A program made the translations under genes and the position numbers. Positions 1 through 8,512 of a stretch of 45,386 bases of DNA are shown in pieces; the stretch's first letter is position 1, and each line of letters begins with the position of its first letter. This DNA comes from Planctomonas sp. JC2975 (GTDB taxonomy: Bacteria > Actinomycetota > Actinomycetes > Actinomycetales > Microbacteriaceae), in assembly GCF_012985205.1 (NCBI RefSeq), contig NZ_JABEKS010000005.1, positions 1-45,386 of the forward strand, read 5' to 3'. The notes below the pieces were generated by a model. It searched no databases and had not been told where the DNA came from. It was given only the letters and a program-made list of their open reading frames with translations.

Positions 1-123
1 AGCTCAAGCAATGGCGCGGGATCGCGATGCGCTCAGACAAGACCGCCCGCAACTACCACGCCGGCCTCTGCCTCGCCGCGACACTCCACTGGCTCACCAG
101 CACCCTTTAGCAACACGGCCTAG
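1..123. repeat. Terminal direct repeat (circular overlap)
   Basis: These 123 bases are identical to 45264-45386. They hold the 3' end of the IS5-family transposase gene (stop TAG 108-110), the right IS end (to 119) and the CTAG target copy (120-123). Because the gene interrupted by this IS has its front half at the right end of the window and its back half immediately after this repeat, the repeat is best explained as the overlap of a circular molecule, not as two IS copies. Confidence 0.9.
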
Positions 124-752
124 TCGCCACAGCGGAGTTTCACGGCATTGTGGTCGCAGTGCGTCCGTTACGCGAGATTGCAGACGTCGACGCCTTCTCG
201 GTCGTGATTGTCGACCGGCCGATCATCATCACGACACCGCGCCGCAGCGAGAACGTCTTCCGGCACCGCTTCTCCATTGCGCACGAAATCGGGCACCTAC
301 TGCTGCACGGTGACGCTGTCGAGTACAGCGCTGCGATCGAAAAGGAGGCCGACGAATTCGCGGCGGCATTCCTGACACCGGCGGCAGCGATGGACGCAGC
401 GCTGCCGCAACGGCTCGACCTAGCGGCGCTTGACAGGCTCGGCCGGACGTGGGGCGTCTCACCACAATCGCTCGTTCGCAGGATGGTCGAGCGCGGCCGC
501 ACTACCGAGTCTTCTGCACGACGTGCATACCAGCGCTTGAACCTGACCTATGATCCAGCGGCCGATTCGACTAGCACCTACCCGGGCGAAATGCCGACCT
601 TGCTGAAGAAGGCTGCCGAGCTCGCCGGCGATCATGGCGCGGGTGTGCCGGCTCTCGCTGATGCGCTAAGACTCAGCCCCCCGCAAGTACGCGATCTGCT
701 CGGCGAGCCTGACCGTCGCCCAGTACTTCGTCTCGTTGGCGCTGGCGACTGA
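124..752 (+). pseudogene. Back half of XRE-ImmA/IrrE regulator (IS-split)
   Basis: C-terminal part of a helix-turn-helix plus ImmA/IrrE zinc-metallopeptidase protein whose N-terminal part is at 43961-44444. The reading frame enters from the IS boundary with residues VATAEFHGIVVAVRPL. It contains the zinc-peptidase signature HEIGHLLLHG (about base 280) and the downstream glutamate in EKEADEFAAAFL, the third zinc ligand of the family. Joined to the front half with one CTAG it gives exactly 371 codons including the stop. Members of this family (for example ImmA of ICEBs1, IrrE/PprI of Deinococcus) cleave repressors or act in phage-defence toxin-antitoxin pairs. An internal GTG or ATG near 150 could still give a peptidase domain without its DNA-binding domain; whether it is expressed is unknown. 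Confidence 0.9.
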
Positions 753-765
753 AGCTCAGGTTTAG

Positions 766-2434
766 CCTCGATCCACCGATGGGCCTGGGTGCTGATCGGG
801 CGCGGTGACGCAGAAATGCCCCTCTGATCAGGAAGAATGGAACTTGCTAAGGGTTCTGTTCGACTGATCCGAGAGGCATCTCGTAGGTGCAATTCAAGCA
901 TGCTCCGGCCGCCGTGTCTGCGGTGTTCGATGATCCGAATCTCGTGTCGACTGCAGGTTTGGTTCCGATGCTGCGTCTCGCTCGTTCCGCGGGCCTGGAC
1001 GGGCTCGCGCAGTCGCGGTTGAGTGTCCCGGCGGACAAGGGCGCGAACGCCGGCGCGAAGGTGATGGCGTTGGTGGCGGGGATGCTGGCCGGCGCGGACT
1101 CGATCGACGACATGAATGTGCTCCGCCACGGCGGGATGGGCAGGCTGTTCGACCGGACGTATGCGCCGTCGACGCTGGGATCGTTCCTGCGCGCGTTCCG
1201 GTTCGGGCACGTCCGCCAACTCGACGCGGTCGCCTCCCGAACCCTGGTGAACCTCGCCTCGGCCGCACCACTGCTGCAGGTCCAGCCCGGTGAGCGGGTG
1301 ATGCTGGATCTGGACGACACGATCATTCAGGTGCACGGATACAAGAAGCAGGGCGCCTCGTTCGGGTACTCCGGCGTCCGCGGCCTGAACGCGCTGATCG
1401 CCACAGCCAGCACCTCGACGTCGGCACCGGTGATTCTGGGGCAGCGGCTGCGGCAGGGGAAGACCGGTTCCCCGAAAGGCGCAGCCAGGATCGTCGGCGA
1501 CGTTCTCGCGACCCTGCACCGCATGCACCCCGGAAGCAGTGTCCGACCGTTGCTGCGGGCCGACTCCGCGTTCTACGGGCACGCCACCGTCGGCACCGCG
1601 ATCAAGGGCGGCGCGGACGTATCGGTCACGGTCCGGATGAACCCCGCGGTGAAGACAGCGATCGCGTCGATCCCCGACGACGGATGGGAGACGATCGAGT
1701 ACCCGAACGCGATCCGCGACGAGGCCACCGGCCGGTGGATCTCCAAAGCCGAAGTCGCCGAGGTGCCCTTCATCGCGTTCCGCTCACGGAAGATCGCTGA
1801 ACGGGTCGAAGGACGGCTGGTGGTGCGACGCATCCCGGACCTCAACCCGAACAAAGTGGAGCAGCCGACGCTGTTCGACACCTACCGGCACCACGCGTTC
1901 TTCACCACGACCGACAAGCACAAGATGGGCACCGTCGCGGCGGACAAGACCCACCGGGCGCACGCGATCGTCGAGCAAGTCCACGCCGACCTCAAAGCCG
2001 GCCCGCTCGCTCATCTGCCGTCCGGGGTGTTTACCGCGAACAGCGCCTGGCTCGTGCTCACGGTGGTCGCGTTCAACCTCACCCGCACCGCTGGGCTCAT
2101 CGCCGATCGCGCGGGCCGACTCGCCAGAGCGACGACCGCGACGATCCGCCGCACCCTCATCCAAGTGCCGGCACGCCTGGCACGGTCCGCGCGTCAGATC
2201 ACGCTGCACCTGCCCGAGGCCTGGCCCTGGCAGACCGCGTTCGACCGGCTCTTGACAACCACGCACGCGCCACCGCCGGCCGCGACCAGCTGACCACCGC
2301 CGCGACAACGGCACGACCAAGAACCCAGTGGACAACCGGGACGCGACGCCCGGAACTCACCCCTGCCCACAGCCAATCACACCGCGCCGATCACGCCGGC
2401 CCCACCCACCCCAAGGCTCATCGGTGGATCCAGG
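766..2434 (+). mobile_element. IS1380-family insertion sequence, intact
   Basis: A 1669-bp element with imperfect terminal inverted repeats: left CCTCGATCCACCGATGGGCC, right end reading inward CCTGGATCCACCGATGAGCC. It is flanked by 5-bp direct repeats TTTAG (761-765 and 2435-2439), as expected from transposition. It sits between two convergent genes: 14 bp past the stop of the ImmA gene and exactly at the stop codon of the alpha/beta hydrolase, whose TAA lies inside the duplicated TTTAG and is therefore unharmed. Length, ends and the transposase all fit the IS1380 family. Confidence 0.92.
887..2293 (+). CDS. IS1380-family transposase
   Basis: A 468-residue DDE transposase that moves the surrounding element. 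Catalytic residues are visible: first Asp in MLDLDDTIIQVHG (about residue 144), second Asp in LRADSAFYGH (about residue 225), and the Glu in HAIVEQVHADLKAG (about residue 362), followed by the family-typical HLPSGVFTANSAWL. GTG start at 887 with a purine-rich stretch upstream. The frame is full length and undamaged, so the element is probably active or recently so. Related elements (IS1676 group) are common in Rhodococcus and other actinobacteria. Confidence 0.93.
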   Translation: MQFKHAPAAVSAVFDDPNLVSTAGLVPMLRLARSAGLDGLAQSRLSVPADKGANAGAKVMALVAGMLAGADSIDDMNVLRHGGMGRLFDRTYAPSTLGSFLRAFRFGHVRQLDAVASRTLVNLASAAPLLQVQPGERVMLDLDDTIIQVHGYKKQGASFGYSGVRGLNALIATASTSTSAPVILGQRLRQGKTGSPKGAARIVGDVLATLHRMHPGSSVRPLLRADSAFYGHATVGTAIKGGADVSVTVRMNPAVKTAIASIPDDGWETIEYPNAIRDEATGRWISKAEVAEVPFIAFRSRKIAERVEGRLVVRRIPDLNPNKVEQPTLFDTYRHHAFFTTTDKHKMGTVAADKTHRAHAIVEQVHADLKAGPLAHLPSGVFTANSAWLVLTVVAFNLTRTAGLIADRAGRLARATTATIRRTLIQVPARLARSARQITLHLPEAWPWQTAFDRLLTTTHAPPPAATS

Positions 2435-2435
2435 T

Positions 2436-3164
2436 TTAGGCACGGGGTTGAATTCGAAGGTTCCGGAGGAAGCTGCGGATTGCGGCGGCGGTCTCGTGAG
2501 GTGCTTCGAAGACAGGGGTGTGGCCGCTATCGATGATCTGGAGCACGGCATCGGGGAGCGCTCGCGAGAATGCTTGTGCTTGGTTGATGGTCCGCACCGG
2601 GTCATCGCTCCCATGCAGCACCAGGGTCGGCACTGCCAGGTCTGTGAGGTGTTCTGCGAAGTCCAAGTCACGTTGGCTCCGTAGGACTTCAATCACCGCA
2701 GTCGGGGAGACCCGGCCAGCGTAGGCAAGCAGCTTGCGTTCGACCTCATGGGGGAGAGGCTCGCGGAAAGATCGCGTGAGTATGGGAGCGAAGAGTTGTG
2801 GGCCCCAGGAGATCTCTGCGGCGGCGATGATCGTGCTGACATCGCCGTGGCCCTTCATGTTCGGCCCGCTGTCGCTAATGATCAGCGCAGAGACGATCTC
2901 GGGCGCGCTGAGTGCAATCTGCAATGCGATCGCCCCGCCCGTGGAATGACCCAAGACCACTATTGGGGACGTGTGGTCGGTGCGAACCCGCTCGAGGATC
3001 CGCTGCGCAATCGTCGGAATGTCCCACGGGCCGGGCGCCAGCATCCAGTCGACAGGCTCGACGCGCGCGTCGCCTGCCAATGCTTCAGCGATTGGTTCAA
3101 AAACGTCCGGCGCACACAGAGTTCCTGGGATGGCCACGATCATCGGTTCAGCTTCATGCCGCAC
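2436..3164 (-). CDS. Alpha/beta hydrolase
   Basis: A 242-residue cytoplasmic protein of the alpha/beta-hydrolase fold. The nucleophile elbow is GHSTGG (Ser about residue 73), the acid is in HGSDDPV (about residue 190), and the catalytic His is in DSGHTPVFE (about residue 218). It is a single-domain enzyme of ordinary length. It lies 80 bp downstream of a TetR-type regulator on the same strand, so the two are probably co-transcribed and the regulator may respond to the substrate. The substrate cannot be read from sequence; esters, lactones or epoxides are possible. The stop codon TAA sits in the target duplication of the IS1380 element. Confidence 0.85.
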   Translation of the reverse strand: MRHEAEPMIVAIPGTLCAPDVFEPIAEALAGDARVEPVDWMLAPGPWDIPTIAQRILERVRTDHTSPIVVLGHSTGGAIALQIALSAPEIVSALIISDSGPNMKGHGDVSTIIAAAEISWGPQLFAPILTRSFREPLPHEVERKLLAYAGRVSPTAVIEVLRSQRDLDFAEHLTDLAVPTLVLHGSDDPVRTINQAQAFSRALPDAVLQIIDSGHTPVFEAPHETAAAIRSFLRNLRIQPRA

Positions 3165-3244
3165 CCGATCCAGTATCCAAGGAGGAGGCGCGAGGCCGTG
3201 CAGCGCAGACCCAACGGCGATGAATGCGTACGGGGCCGACGCGA

Positions 3245-3877
3245 TCAGTGGGGGGCTAGGACTCGTGCTTCGGCATCACTGAGGGTGTCTTTTGCCGCGT
3301 CTCCCACTATCGCAGGGAGGATGACGCGCCACAGATCGAGAACCCAGTTGACCAGCTCAGCACGATGCCCGAGCGTGGCCGCAACCTGCTGCACACCGAA
3401 GAACCCCGCGACTGCCACTCGGGCGGTGGCAGCCACATCCACGTCCGGCATGAGCTGTCCTTTGAGCTCGGCATCGCGAAGCCCTGACTCAATGAGTGCT
3501 ATCCAGTTCACGTACGGCGTAGGCAACGGCACCTCAATCGTCTCGGCATCACGTTGCAGACGAACTGCGGCCCGGACCATGACGTCGTCACGGAATTGCC
3601 GAGCGACGTCCAGCGAGAGGGCAACTACGGAGCTCACATCCATGCTGCCGCCAGCACGGTATAGCTCGACCATGCCGGGCAATTGTCCATAGAAGCGTTC
3701 CACGATTGCTAAAGCCATTGATGACTTGCTCGGGAAGTGGTAACCGAGAGCACCCTTCGTCTTCCCAAGCCGATCGGCGATGTCCTGGACCGAGGAACCC
3801 GTGTACCCGTGCTCATCGAACTCCTGAGCGGCAGCTAGAAGCATCGTCTCCCGAGTCTCCACCGATCTGGTTTGCAC
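3245..3877 (-). CDS. TetR-family regulator (ScbR/ArpA-like)
   Basis: A 210-residue TetR-type repressor. N-terminal DNA-binding domain, residues about 6-55: ETMLLAAAQEFDEHGY, SVQDIADRLGKTKGALGYHF, PSKSSMALAIVERFY. The GALGYHFPSK pattern and the whole C-terminal region resemble the gamma-butyrolactone receptor group of actinobacteria more than drug-efflux TetR proteins. GTG at 3877 chosen: GGGGGA lies 7 bp upstream, and the longer frame beginning at 3997 has an unlikely N-terminus. It probably controls itself and the following hydrolase. Whether it senses a butanolide signal is inference; no synthase (AfsA-type) is seen in the window. Confidence 0.82.
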   Translation of the reverse strand: MQTRSVETRETMLLAAAQEFDEHGYTGSSVQDIADRLGKTKGALGYHFPSKSSMALAIVERFYGQLPGMVELYRAGGSMDVSSVVALSLDVARQFRDDVMVRAAVRLQRDAETIEVPLPTPYVNWIALIESGLRDAELKGQLMPDVDVAATARVAVAGFFGVQQVAATLGHRAELVNWVLDLWRVILPAIVGDAAKDTLSDAEARVLAPH

Positions 3878-4021
3878 CGGCAATCCCCCTTCGCACACAC
3901 GTGAAGGACTGACGGTATCGGATGAAGCTTGCGCCGAGCGGTGGATTGCGTGGTTTGACGCCCATTGCCATGACGTGGCGGGGTGAGCGGGGCCCACCTG
4001 TGAAGCGGTTCTGCGATCCAG

Positions 4022-4129
4022 CTACGCGGCGCCTTCATCAACGAGAAGCAAATCCGGCTGTGAGGCCAACCCTCGCGCGAGCATCAGTCGCTGCGCTTCC
4101 CCACCCGAAAGAAGTCTGGCCACTGCCAT
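4022..4129 (-). pseudogene. Remnant of ABC transporter ATPase
   Basis: A 35-codon stretch on the minus strand reads MAVARLLSGGEAQR, then LMLARGLASQP, then DLLLVDEGAA and a TAG stop. This is the ABC signature (LSGGEAQR) followed at normal spacing by Walker B with the catalytic Glu (LLLVDE). No Walker A, D-loop or H-loop remains, and upstream frames are closed, so it is a decayed piece of an ABC ATPase. The rest of the 3878-4247 gap shows no gene I can support. Confidence 0.7.
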
Positions 4130-4247
4130 GTGCCGTCGAAGCCGTCGGTTTCAGGGGCGTAGACGCATATCGCCACCGAAAGGTTCGGTGAGCTTGACAG
4201 AACTACGGCGGACGGACGATCCGAGCCGGTTTAGAACCCTTGCCTGG

Positions 4248-5228
4248 TTATCCTGCAAGGTGCCAGGTAACCGCAAGATTTGGCCCGCTACTATCTGGAC
4301 CCGGACTACTCGCCAATACCTGGCCGCTACTATTAACCATATCTACTGGCCATGAGTTGCCCGAGGTGAAGTATACGGCGACTGGATTTTCCCCTACACC
4401 ATATATGCAGTTGGTGAACACTACCGTGCCGAAGTTTGAAAGAGGAAAATAGAAGCTGCCGGGCTGTTCAAGTGGCCTTTCAGCGACGCATTCCGCCGTC
4501 GCTCCAGGACTAGGCACCGTTTCGCTGTAGTTCGAGCATGTGTTATTGCTCATATTGCAATCGGTAAAGAAGGCAATCCCGCCTTCGTACCGAACCTGCA
4601 CGGCGACATCGTCCCCGGCGACCACAGTTGGCGCTGAGACCGGCTGAATCGTTTCCGACGGCCACGATTCGTACCAGAACTGATGATAGGTCAGGCCGGC
4701 ACCGTCGTTCATCTCTGTTCCGGTTTGTATGAGGTTACTGTCGTTCCAGCCACCTATGCCTGCCCAGAAAAGAGCCTCGTCATCGATGGTCGAATCCGCC
4801 GGTTCATTCCATTCCATAGTTGCCAACGTCGGCTCAGAAGCGGAAGCGACCGCCCCGGCCCAGCTTGGTGAGGGCTGAGTATCGAGGTTCGGACTCAGAA
4901 TATTGGGTGTCTTTGGCGTCGTGGATCTGGAAGCTAACGGTGCAGCGCAGGTGAAGGAGGTCACCCAGTGGACTCCACGCGCGTTCGCCTTGTCGACCAA
5001 CGGTGAACTTGGTTCGCCGACGCTGGCTGGATCAAGTGTTTTGGATCCTGGCGCCGGCGAGTACACAGTTAGACCGCTGCAGCCACTGGAGGATGGCAGT
5101 GCCGTACTCTGCGCCGAGCTCGGGTCAGCCGTGGCCGCGCTTGCTCCCGACAGAGGAATCGCGCACACAGTGATTGTCACGGCCGCAGCCACCACGGCAA
5201 CGATTAGGCCAGATCGCTTCGTCCTCAT
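4248..5228 (-). CDS. Secreted G1 (eqolisin-like) glutamic peptidase
   Basis: A 326-residue exported protein. It has a signal peptide (RTKR, hydrophobic core IVAVVAAAVTITVCAIPL, likely cleavage after GASA). The mature part has the beta-sandwich features of peptidase family G1: PSWAGAVA, ALFWAGIGGWNDS, the catalytic Gln in NLIQTGTEM (about residue 169), QFWYESWP, AGDDVAVQV, and the catalytic Glu in ATAECVAERPL (about residue 246). The Gln/Glu dyad matches that known for scytalidoglutamic peptidase. Bacterial members are mostly actinobacterial and proteobacterial. An exported acid protease as plasmid cargo is unusual. Four or more Cys suggest disulfides. ATG start at 5228 gives the signal peptide. 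Confidence 0.85.
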   Translation of the reverse strand: MRTKRSGLIVAVVAAAVTITVCAIPLSGASAATADPSSAQSTALPSSSGCSGLTVYSPAPGSKTLDPASVGEPSSPLVDKANARGVHWVTSFTCAAPLASRSTTPKTPNILSPNLDTQPSPSWAGAVASASEPTLATMEWNEPADSTIDDEALFWAGIGGWNDSNLIQTGTEMNDGAGLTYHQFWYESWPSETIQPVSAPTVVAGDDVAVQVRYEGGIAFFTDCNMSNNTCSNYSETVPSPGATAECVAERPLEQPGSFYFPLSNFGTVVFTNCIYGVGENPVAVYFTSGNSWPVDMVNSSGQVLASSPGPDSSGPNLAVTWHLAG

Positions 5229-5275
5229 GTGCGCAATCTATACCTTCACCTAGACGAACGTATAGAGTACCTCGC

Positions 5276-5902
5276 CTACTCGGCACGCAATGATCCATCG
5301 GCTGCAATGTTGAGGGTTCCGAAGTAGAGGCTTCCGCATCCGCATGCTGGATGCGGCGCGCAAGAACTGGTATGTGGCCGCACGTGGACTTCGATTGTTC
5401 GCTGGGTTCCAGCGCTGCTCGAGAACGTGATATCTGTACGTATGGTCGCAGTCCTCTGGGGCAAGTCCAGATTGATGCCGACAGGTGGAAGCGCCTTGTC
5501 GGTAGGAAATGTGACGCACTGCTTGTTGGCACATATGCGGACCGTCTCTCCGGGATGCGCCCGAGTCCACGCGGTGGCATGAACCCGGATCTCCATGGTC
5601 GGCCCACTTCCGCCGGCACACTGTTGCACGCAGCCGGTCAAAACGAGAAGCGCGATCAAGGCCGACCCAGTCACGAGCAGACAGTCTTTCGACCATCGGG
5701 CCGCTCGCAGTAGTGGTCCACTGGACGCACCGAACAGAATGAAACGCAGCATGGAGTATCGCTTTCCGAACCGTGTTCGTTCGATGCTGGCATCGGTGGT
5801 GAGCTGCGCGAGCACGGCGGCCTTCGCGTCCTCGATCGTGGCTGCTTGAACCTCGATCGTCTCGGTGGCATTCGCCCTGGGTCGCCCGTACGCCCGCACC
5901 AT
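5276..5902 (-). CDS. Hypothetical membrane-tethered protein
   Basis: A 208-residue protein of unknown function. The first ~70 residues are cytoplasmic-like; a single hydrophobic stretch follows (CLLVTGSALIALLVLTGC, about residues 74-91), ending in a lipobox-like LTGC. The outer part is polar and Cys-rich (SSCAPHPACGCGS near the C-terminus). No Shine-Dalgarno precedes the ATG at 5902, but TAGGTA lies about 10 bp upstream, which could serve a leaderless transcript. It lies just upstream of the G1 peptidase on the same strand (about 50 bp gap), so the two may be co-transcribed. Confidence 0.6.
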   Translation of the reverse strand: MVRAYGRPRANATETIEVQAATIEDAKAAVLAQLTTDASIERTRFGKRYSMLRFILFGASSGPLLRAARWSKDCLLVTGSALIALLVLTGCVQQCAGGSGPTMEIRVHATAWTRAHPGETVRICANKQCVTFPTDKALPPVGINLDLPQRTATIRTDITFSSSAGTQRTIEVHVRPHTSSCAPHPACGCGSLYFGTLNIAADGSLRAE

Positions 5903-6053
5903 GCCATGACCATACCTAGAGCAAGGGGCGAGCTGCGTGGAGCCGGTGCCGGGTACTCAAAGCGCTGCGGGGTCGTTCGCTGACCATCCGGCTCGCGGGC
6001 GATCGAAGCTCGTTGCGATGATCGGATCAGGGTCGTTGCGCTAGTCGCCGAAA

Positions 6054-6091
6054 CCACGCTCGTGCTGTCGGCTGACAGGGCACGAGCGTGG
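6054..6091. other. Strong hairpin in divergent intergenic region
   Basis: Perfect 12-bp stem CCACGCTCGTGC / GCACGAGCGTGG with a 14-nt loop that itself can pair TGTC/GACA. It lies in the 439-bp gap between the divergent genes at 5902 and 6342, with no T run on either side. It could be a terminator for read-through, or an operator. No gene is supported in 5903-6341. Confidence 0.6.
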
Positions 6092-6265
6092 TGACCGTCC
6101 TGTACTGATGATTGCTTCGCGGTTAATGACGTGGGCATCGGCGAATGGTCGACGACGGACATTGAAATGCTCTGAGCGTCCGTTAGCACTGTGCCTGGCA
6201 CGTCGTGGCTCTCGGCGGGAGCTGGCTGTTCCCTTTGGGTGCCCTGAGGAGATATGGTCCTCCCA

Positions 6266-6289
6266 GAATCAAGACGATCGTCTTGATTC
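6266..6289. promoter_or_regulatory. 24-bp perfect palindrome upstream of secreted protein
   Basis: Perfect inverted repeat without spacer: half-site GAATCAAGACGA followed directly by its complement. It ends 52 bp before the start codon of the gene at 6342 and is the kind of site bound by a dimeric repressor. The cognate regulator is not known; the TetR-type protein encoded at 3245-3877 is one candidate. Confidence 0.6.
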
Positions 6290-6341
6290 CCAGACCTATG
6301 GTCCGCGCTAAGCATCATCCAGGCCGGAAGAGGGGAACGAG

Positions 6342-6878
6342 ATGTTCAAACTACGGAAGAGAGGGTGGTTGGCTGCCGCGAGCGTGTCGGGCATGCTTCT
6401 CACCCTTGTCACTGTGACGCCAGCCCATGCTGACTCGCCGACATCGGCCAGCGATGCCGTGTACCAGCTCGACGTCAATGGTCAGCAGACTACGTTGGCC
6501 GAGGGGGAGTCAGCGGTCTATCCCATAGTGGCCGTCGATTCGCCCGCTGCGGAGGGCCTGGTGCCTCTCAGCACCTCAGTCCCCTACCCTGGAGACATTG
6601 GACTGCTCACGGTATCCGCTGCAAAGGGCGTCTATCACTACGACATAGCGATGTCGGAACCGTCCACCAATTTTGTCGGGGATTTCTGCATCACCGACCT
6701 CACAAGCGGGTTCAGCAACGGCTGCACTCACGAATTGATCTTCTCCGCCGATATCCCGACGAGCAAGCTTCGGGGCCACACGTACTCTGGCACGCTCAGC
6801 GGGACCGCTTACTTCCTGGGCTTGCCAAACGGCAACACAGTGCCGAACAACACGATATACACATATAACGATTACTGA
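6342..6878 (+). CDS. Secreted hypothetical protein
   Basis: A 178-residue exported protein. Signal peptide: FKLRKRG, hydrophobic core WLAAASVSGMLLTLVTVTP, cleavage after AHA. The mature part is beta-rich, Thr/Ser/Asn-rich, with two Cys (FCITD, NGCTHE) that may form one disulfide. GGAAGAGGGGAACGAG precedes the ATG, a good ribosome site. No family recognised. It follows the 24-bp palindrome and may be induced with the other exported cargo. Confidence 0.75.
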   Translation: MFKLRKRGWLAAASVSGMLLTLVTVTPAHADSPTSASDAVYQLDVNGQQTTLAEGESAVYPIVAVDSPAAEGLVPLSTSVPYPGDIGLLTVSAAKGVYHYDIAMSEPSTNFVGDFCITDLTSGFSNGCTHELIFSADIPTSKLRGHTYSGTLSGTAYFLGLPNGNTVPNNTIYTYNDY

Positions 6879-6971
6879 TCGGTGCCGGACGGAGAGGATG
6901 GGGCCAAGCAGTCAAGTGGAGCCGGCCCCATCCATTCCGCGTGAGCACGAGAGAGTGAGAGAGCAGTCGCC

Positions 6972-7418
6972 ATGACATCAGAGACCCTCAATACCGCGGA
7001 CCAGCTGCGACGCCTCATTGCAGACGGCCGCGTCTCCGAGGCGGCCCTGCAGGCATTCACCGGCATCACCAGCGACGCGCTCATGACATTTCTGCGAGAC
7101 GCTCCCTTCGGTACGCCAGGGATCTCGCGGAACGCGACTTCGCTCTCCGCTGATGAGGGCATGCGTCTATCCACGCTTGCGGCACAGCTGACACAAGGTC
7201 TCACGGAAGATGACGATTTCCGCGTTAAGGCGATAGTCGAGGTGCTGATGGCTCAGTGCCGACTGACCGCTCAAAACATCGCCCTGTTGACCGGAATCGA
7301 ACTTAGCCAACTAGAGAGCTTCCTGAGCGATCCCGATACCGTTCCAGTGCAGACGAAGTACGAGCTAGCCGTCAGGGCGGCTTACCTCATCAACGCTGCG
7401 AACGCCGCGCGTTCATGA
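6972..7418 (+). CDS. Hypothetical helical regulator-like protein
   Basis: A 148-residue, all-helical protein with two similar halves, each reading like a short helix-turn-helix: SEAALQAFTGITSDALMTFL (about residues 19-38) and LTAQNIALLTGIELSQLESF (about residues 97-116). No enzyme motif. GAGAGTGAGAGAGCAG precedes the ATG. It lies 93 bp behind the secreted protein on the same strand and could regulate it; this is inference from position and fold only. Confidence 0.7.
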   Translation: MTSETLNTADQLRRLIADGRVSEAALQAFTGITSDALMTFLRDAPFGTPGISRNATSLSADEGMRLSTLAAQLTQGLTEDDDFRVKAIVEVLMAQCRLTAQNIALLTGIELSQLESFLSDPDTVPVQTKYELAVRAAYLINAANAARS

Positions 7419-7430
7419 ATATGTAGATCT

Positions 7431-7452
7431 CGGCTACCTCACCACGTAGCCG
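7431..7452 (+). terminator. Hairpin terminator candidate
   Basis: Stem CGGCTAC / GTAGCCG with an 8-nt loop, 13 bp past the stop of the gene ending at 7418. No T run follows, so termination strength is uncertain; it also lies just past the 3' end of the minus-strand gene ending at 7463. Confidence 0.45.
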
Positions 7453-7462
7453 ATAACGATGA

Positions 7463-7666
7463 TTACGTCAGGTCGGGAGTTTCCTGAACGTTCCCCGACC
7501 GCGCCGAGACCGTCTGAAACGGGTCCGCCCGCTCCCCCGTCTCGGCGTCGATCGACACCTCCGTGGACAGCCACGCCGCATCCTCGAACCCGGCCGCGAG
7601 GTCGTCATCGACGCCCGGCCTTATCGGTGTCACCCGTGCACTCATGTGGTCGATGGTACGTGGCAT
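7463..7666 (-). CDS. Small hypothetical protein
   Basis: A 67-residue acidic protein beginning MPRTIDHMSARVTPIRPG and ending VQETPDLT. Its ATG (7664-7666) comes 2 bp after the TAG stop of the preceding gene on the same strand (7669-8376), so it is probably translated from the same message; a second ATG at 7645 is possible. Codon third positions are strongly G/C, like the neighbours. No family recognised. Confidence 0.55.
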   Translation of the reverse strand: MPRTIDHMSARVTPIRPGVDDDLAAGFEDAAWLSTEVSIDAETGERADPFQTVSARSGNVQETPDLT

Positions 7667-7668
7667 GG

Positions 7669-8376
7669 CTAGCGGAAGGTGAAGCCTCGATATGAGCTCT
7701 GGACGTTGAATCGGTGCCCCGCTTTCCGGCGGGCGAGAAATCCAGTGATCGTTTCGACATCCTTCGGCCGCATCTGGAGCGCGCGACACTTGGCGCGGAC
7801 CTGTTCGACCGTCACCGAGGCCCATCGCTCGGGTCGGTTCATCATGTCCGCCTTGACCATGTCCTCTTCGTTCCATTTGAGGCCGGAGGAATATCCCGCA
7901 GCCATCCGGGCAACGTGCTCGAGGATCTTGTCGACGCCGTTCGGCAGGGGTTCCGTGGACGAGGCCTTCGGGGACGCTGCAGTAGGCACCGCTCTCCCTG
8001 GAAAGAGCTGGACCGGCTGCGCGTCCTCGATCCATTCGGCCGCCTCCGGTTCGCCCCACTCGATCACGGCGATGGCATCGGCGCCGACGCCCCACAGATC
8101 GTCCAGATGATCCTTGTCTGGCCACGCGTACAGAACTCGGCTGGAGTGCAGAACTCCGCTCGACATCCCGCGCCAAGTCAGATGAAGTGTGCCCGGCGCA
8201 GAAACCAAACGCTTCAGACTCTCGCCGGCGAACTCCTTGCGGGGGGTGACGACAACAAGGGCGCCGCCGGGCTGTGACTGGAGCCACGTGATCGCTCGCG
8301 TGTTCTGAGCTTCCCGAGAGTCGCCGTCCCCAAGGCGGGAAACGGCGACCGGGAACGGATACCTATCAGACGACAT
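7669..8376 (-). CDS. Hypothetical protein
   Basis: A 235-residue protein beginning MSSDRYPFPVAVSRLGDG. Start chosen at 8376 because GGAGG lies 6 bp upstream; the longer frame above it is out-of-context. The first half reads like an alpha/beta domain (ITWLQSQPGGALVVVTPRKE, SRVLYAWPDKDHLDDLWGVG, DAIAVIEWG). The C-terminal ~80 residues are basic and helical (VEQVRAKCRALQMRPKDVETITGF). No catalytic motif recognised. Divergent from the gene at 8513; the 136-bp gap would hold both promoters. Confidence 0.65.
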   Translation of the reverse strand: MSSDRYPFPVAVSRLGDGDSREAQNTRAITWLQSQPGGALVVVTPRKEFAGESLKRLVSAPGTLHLTWRGMSSGVLHSSRVLYAWPDKDHLDDLWGVGADAIAVIEWGEPEAAEWIEDAQPVQLFPGRAVPTAASPKASSTEPLPNGVDKILEHVARMAAGYSSGLKWNEEDMVKADMMNRPERWASVTVEQVRAKCRALQMRPKDVETITGFLARRKAGHRFNVQSSYRGFTFR

Positions 8377-8512
8377 TCCAACCTCCACAGGAAGGCTACG
8401 CAGCAGTTCCGACATTCCGATTGGGCACGAATCACGGGGGTGATGTACGGAGTGCCGCAGGACGCGTCCCATTTCCGTGTCGGACGCTCGAGGCAGGCGA
8501 TAGCGTCCTTTT

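Noticed and set aside
632-1582. Long minus-strand open frames opposite the IS1380 transposase (also 1784-2335)
   Set aside because: Arg/Pro-rich shadow frames of a high-GC gene; no ribosome sites and no domain-like pattern.
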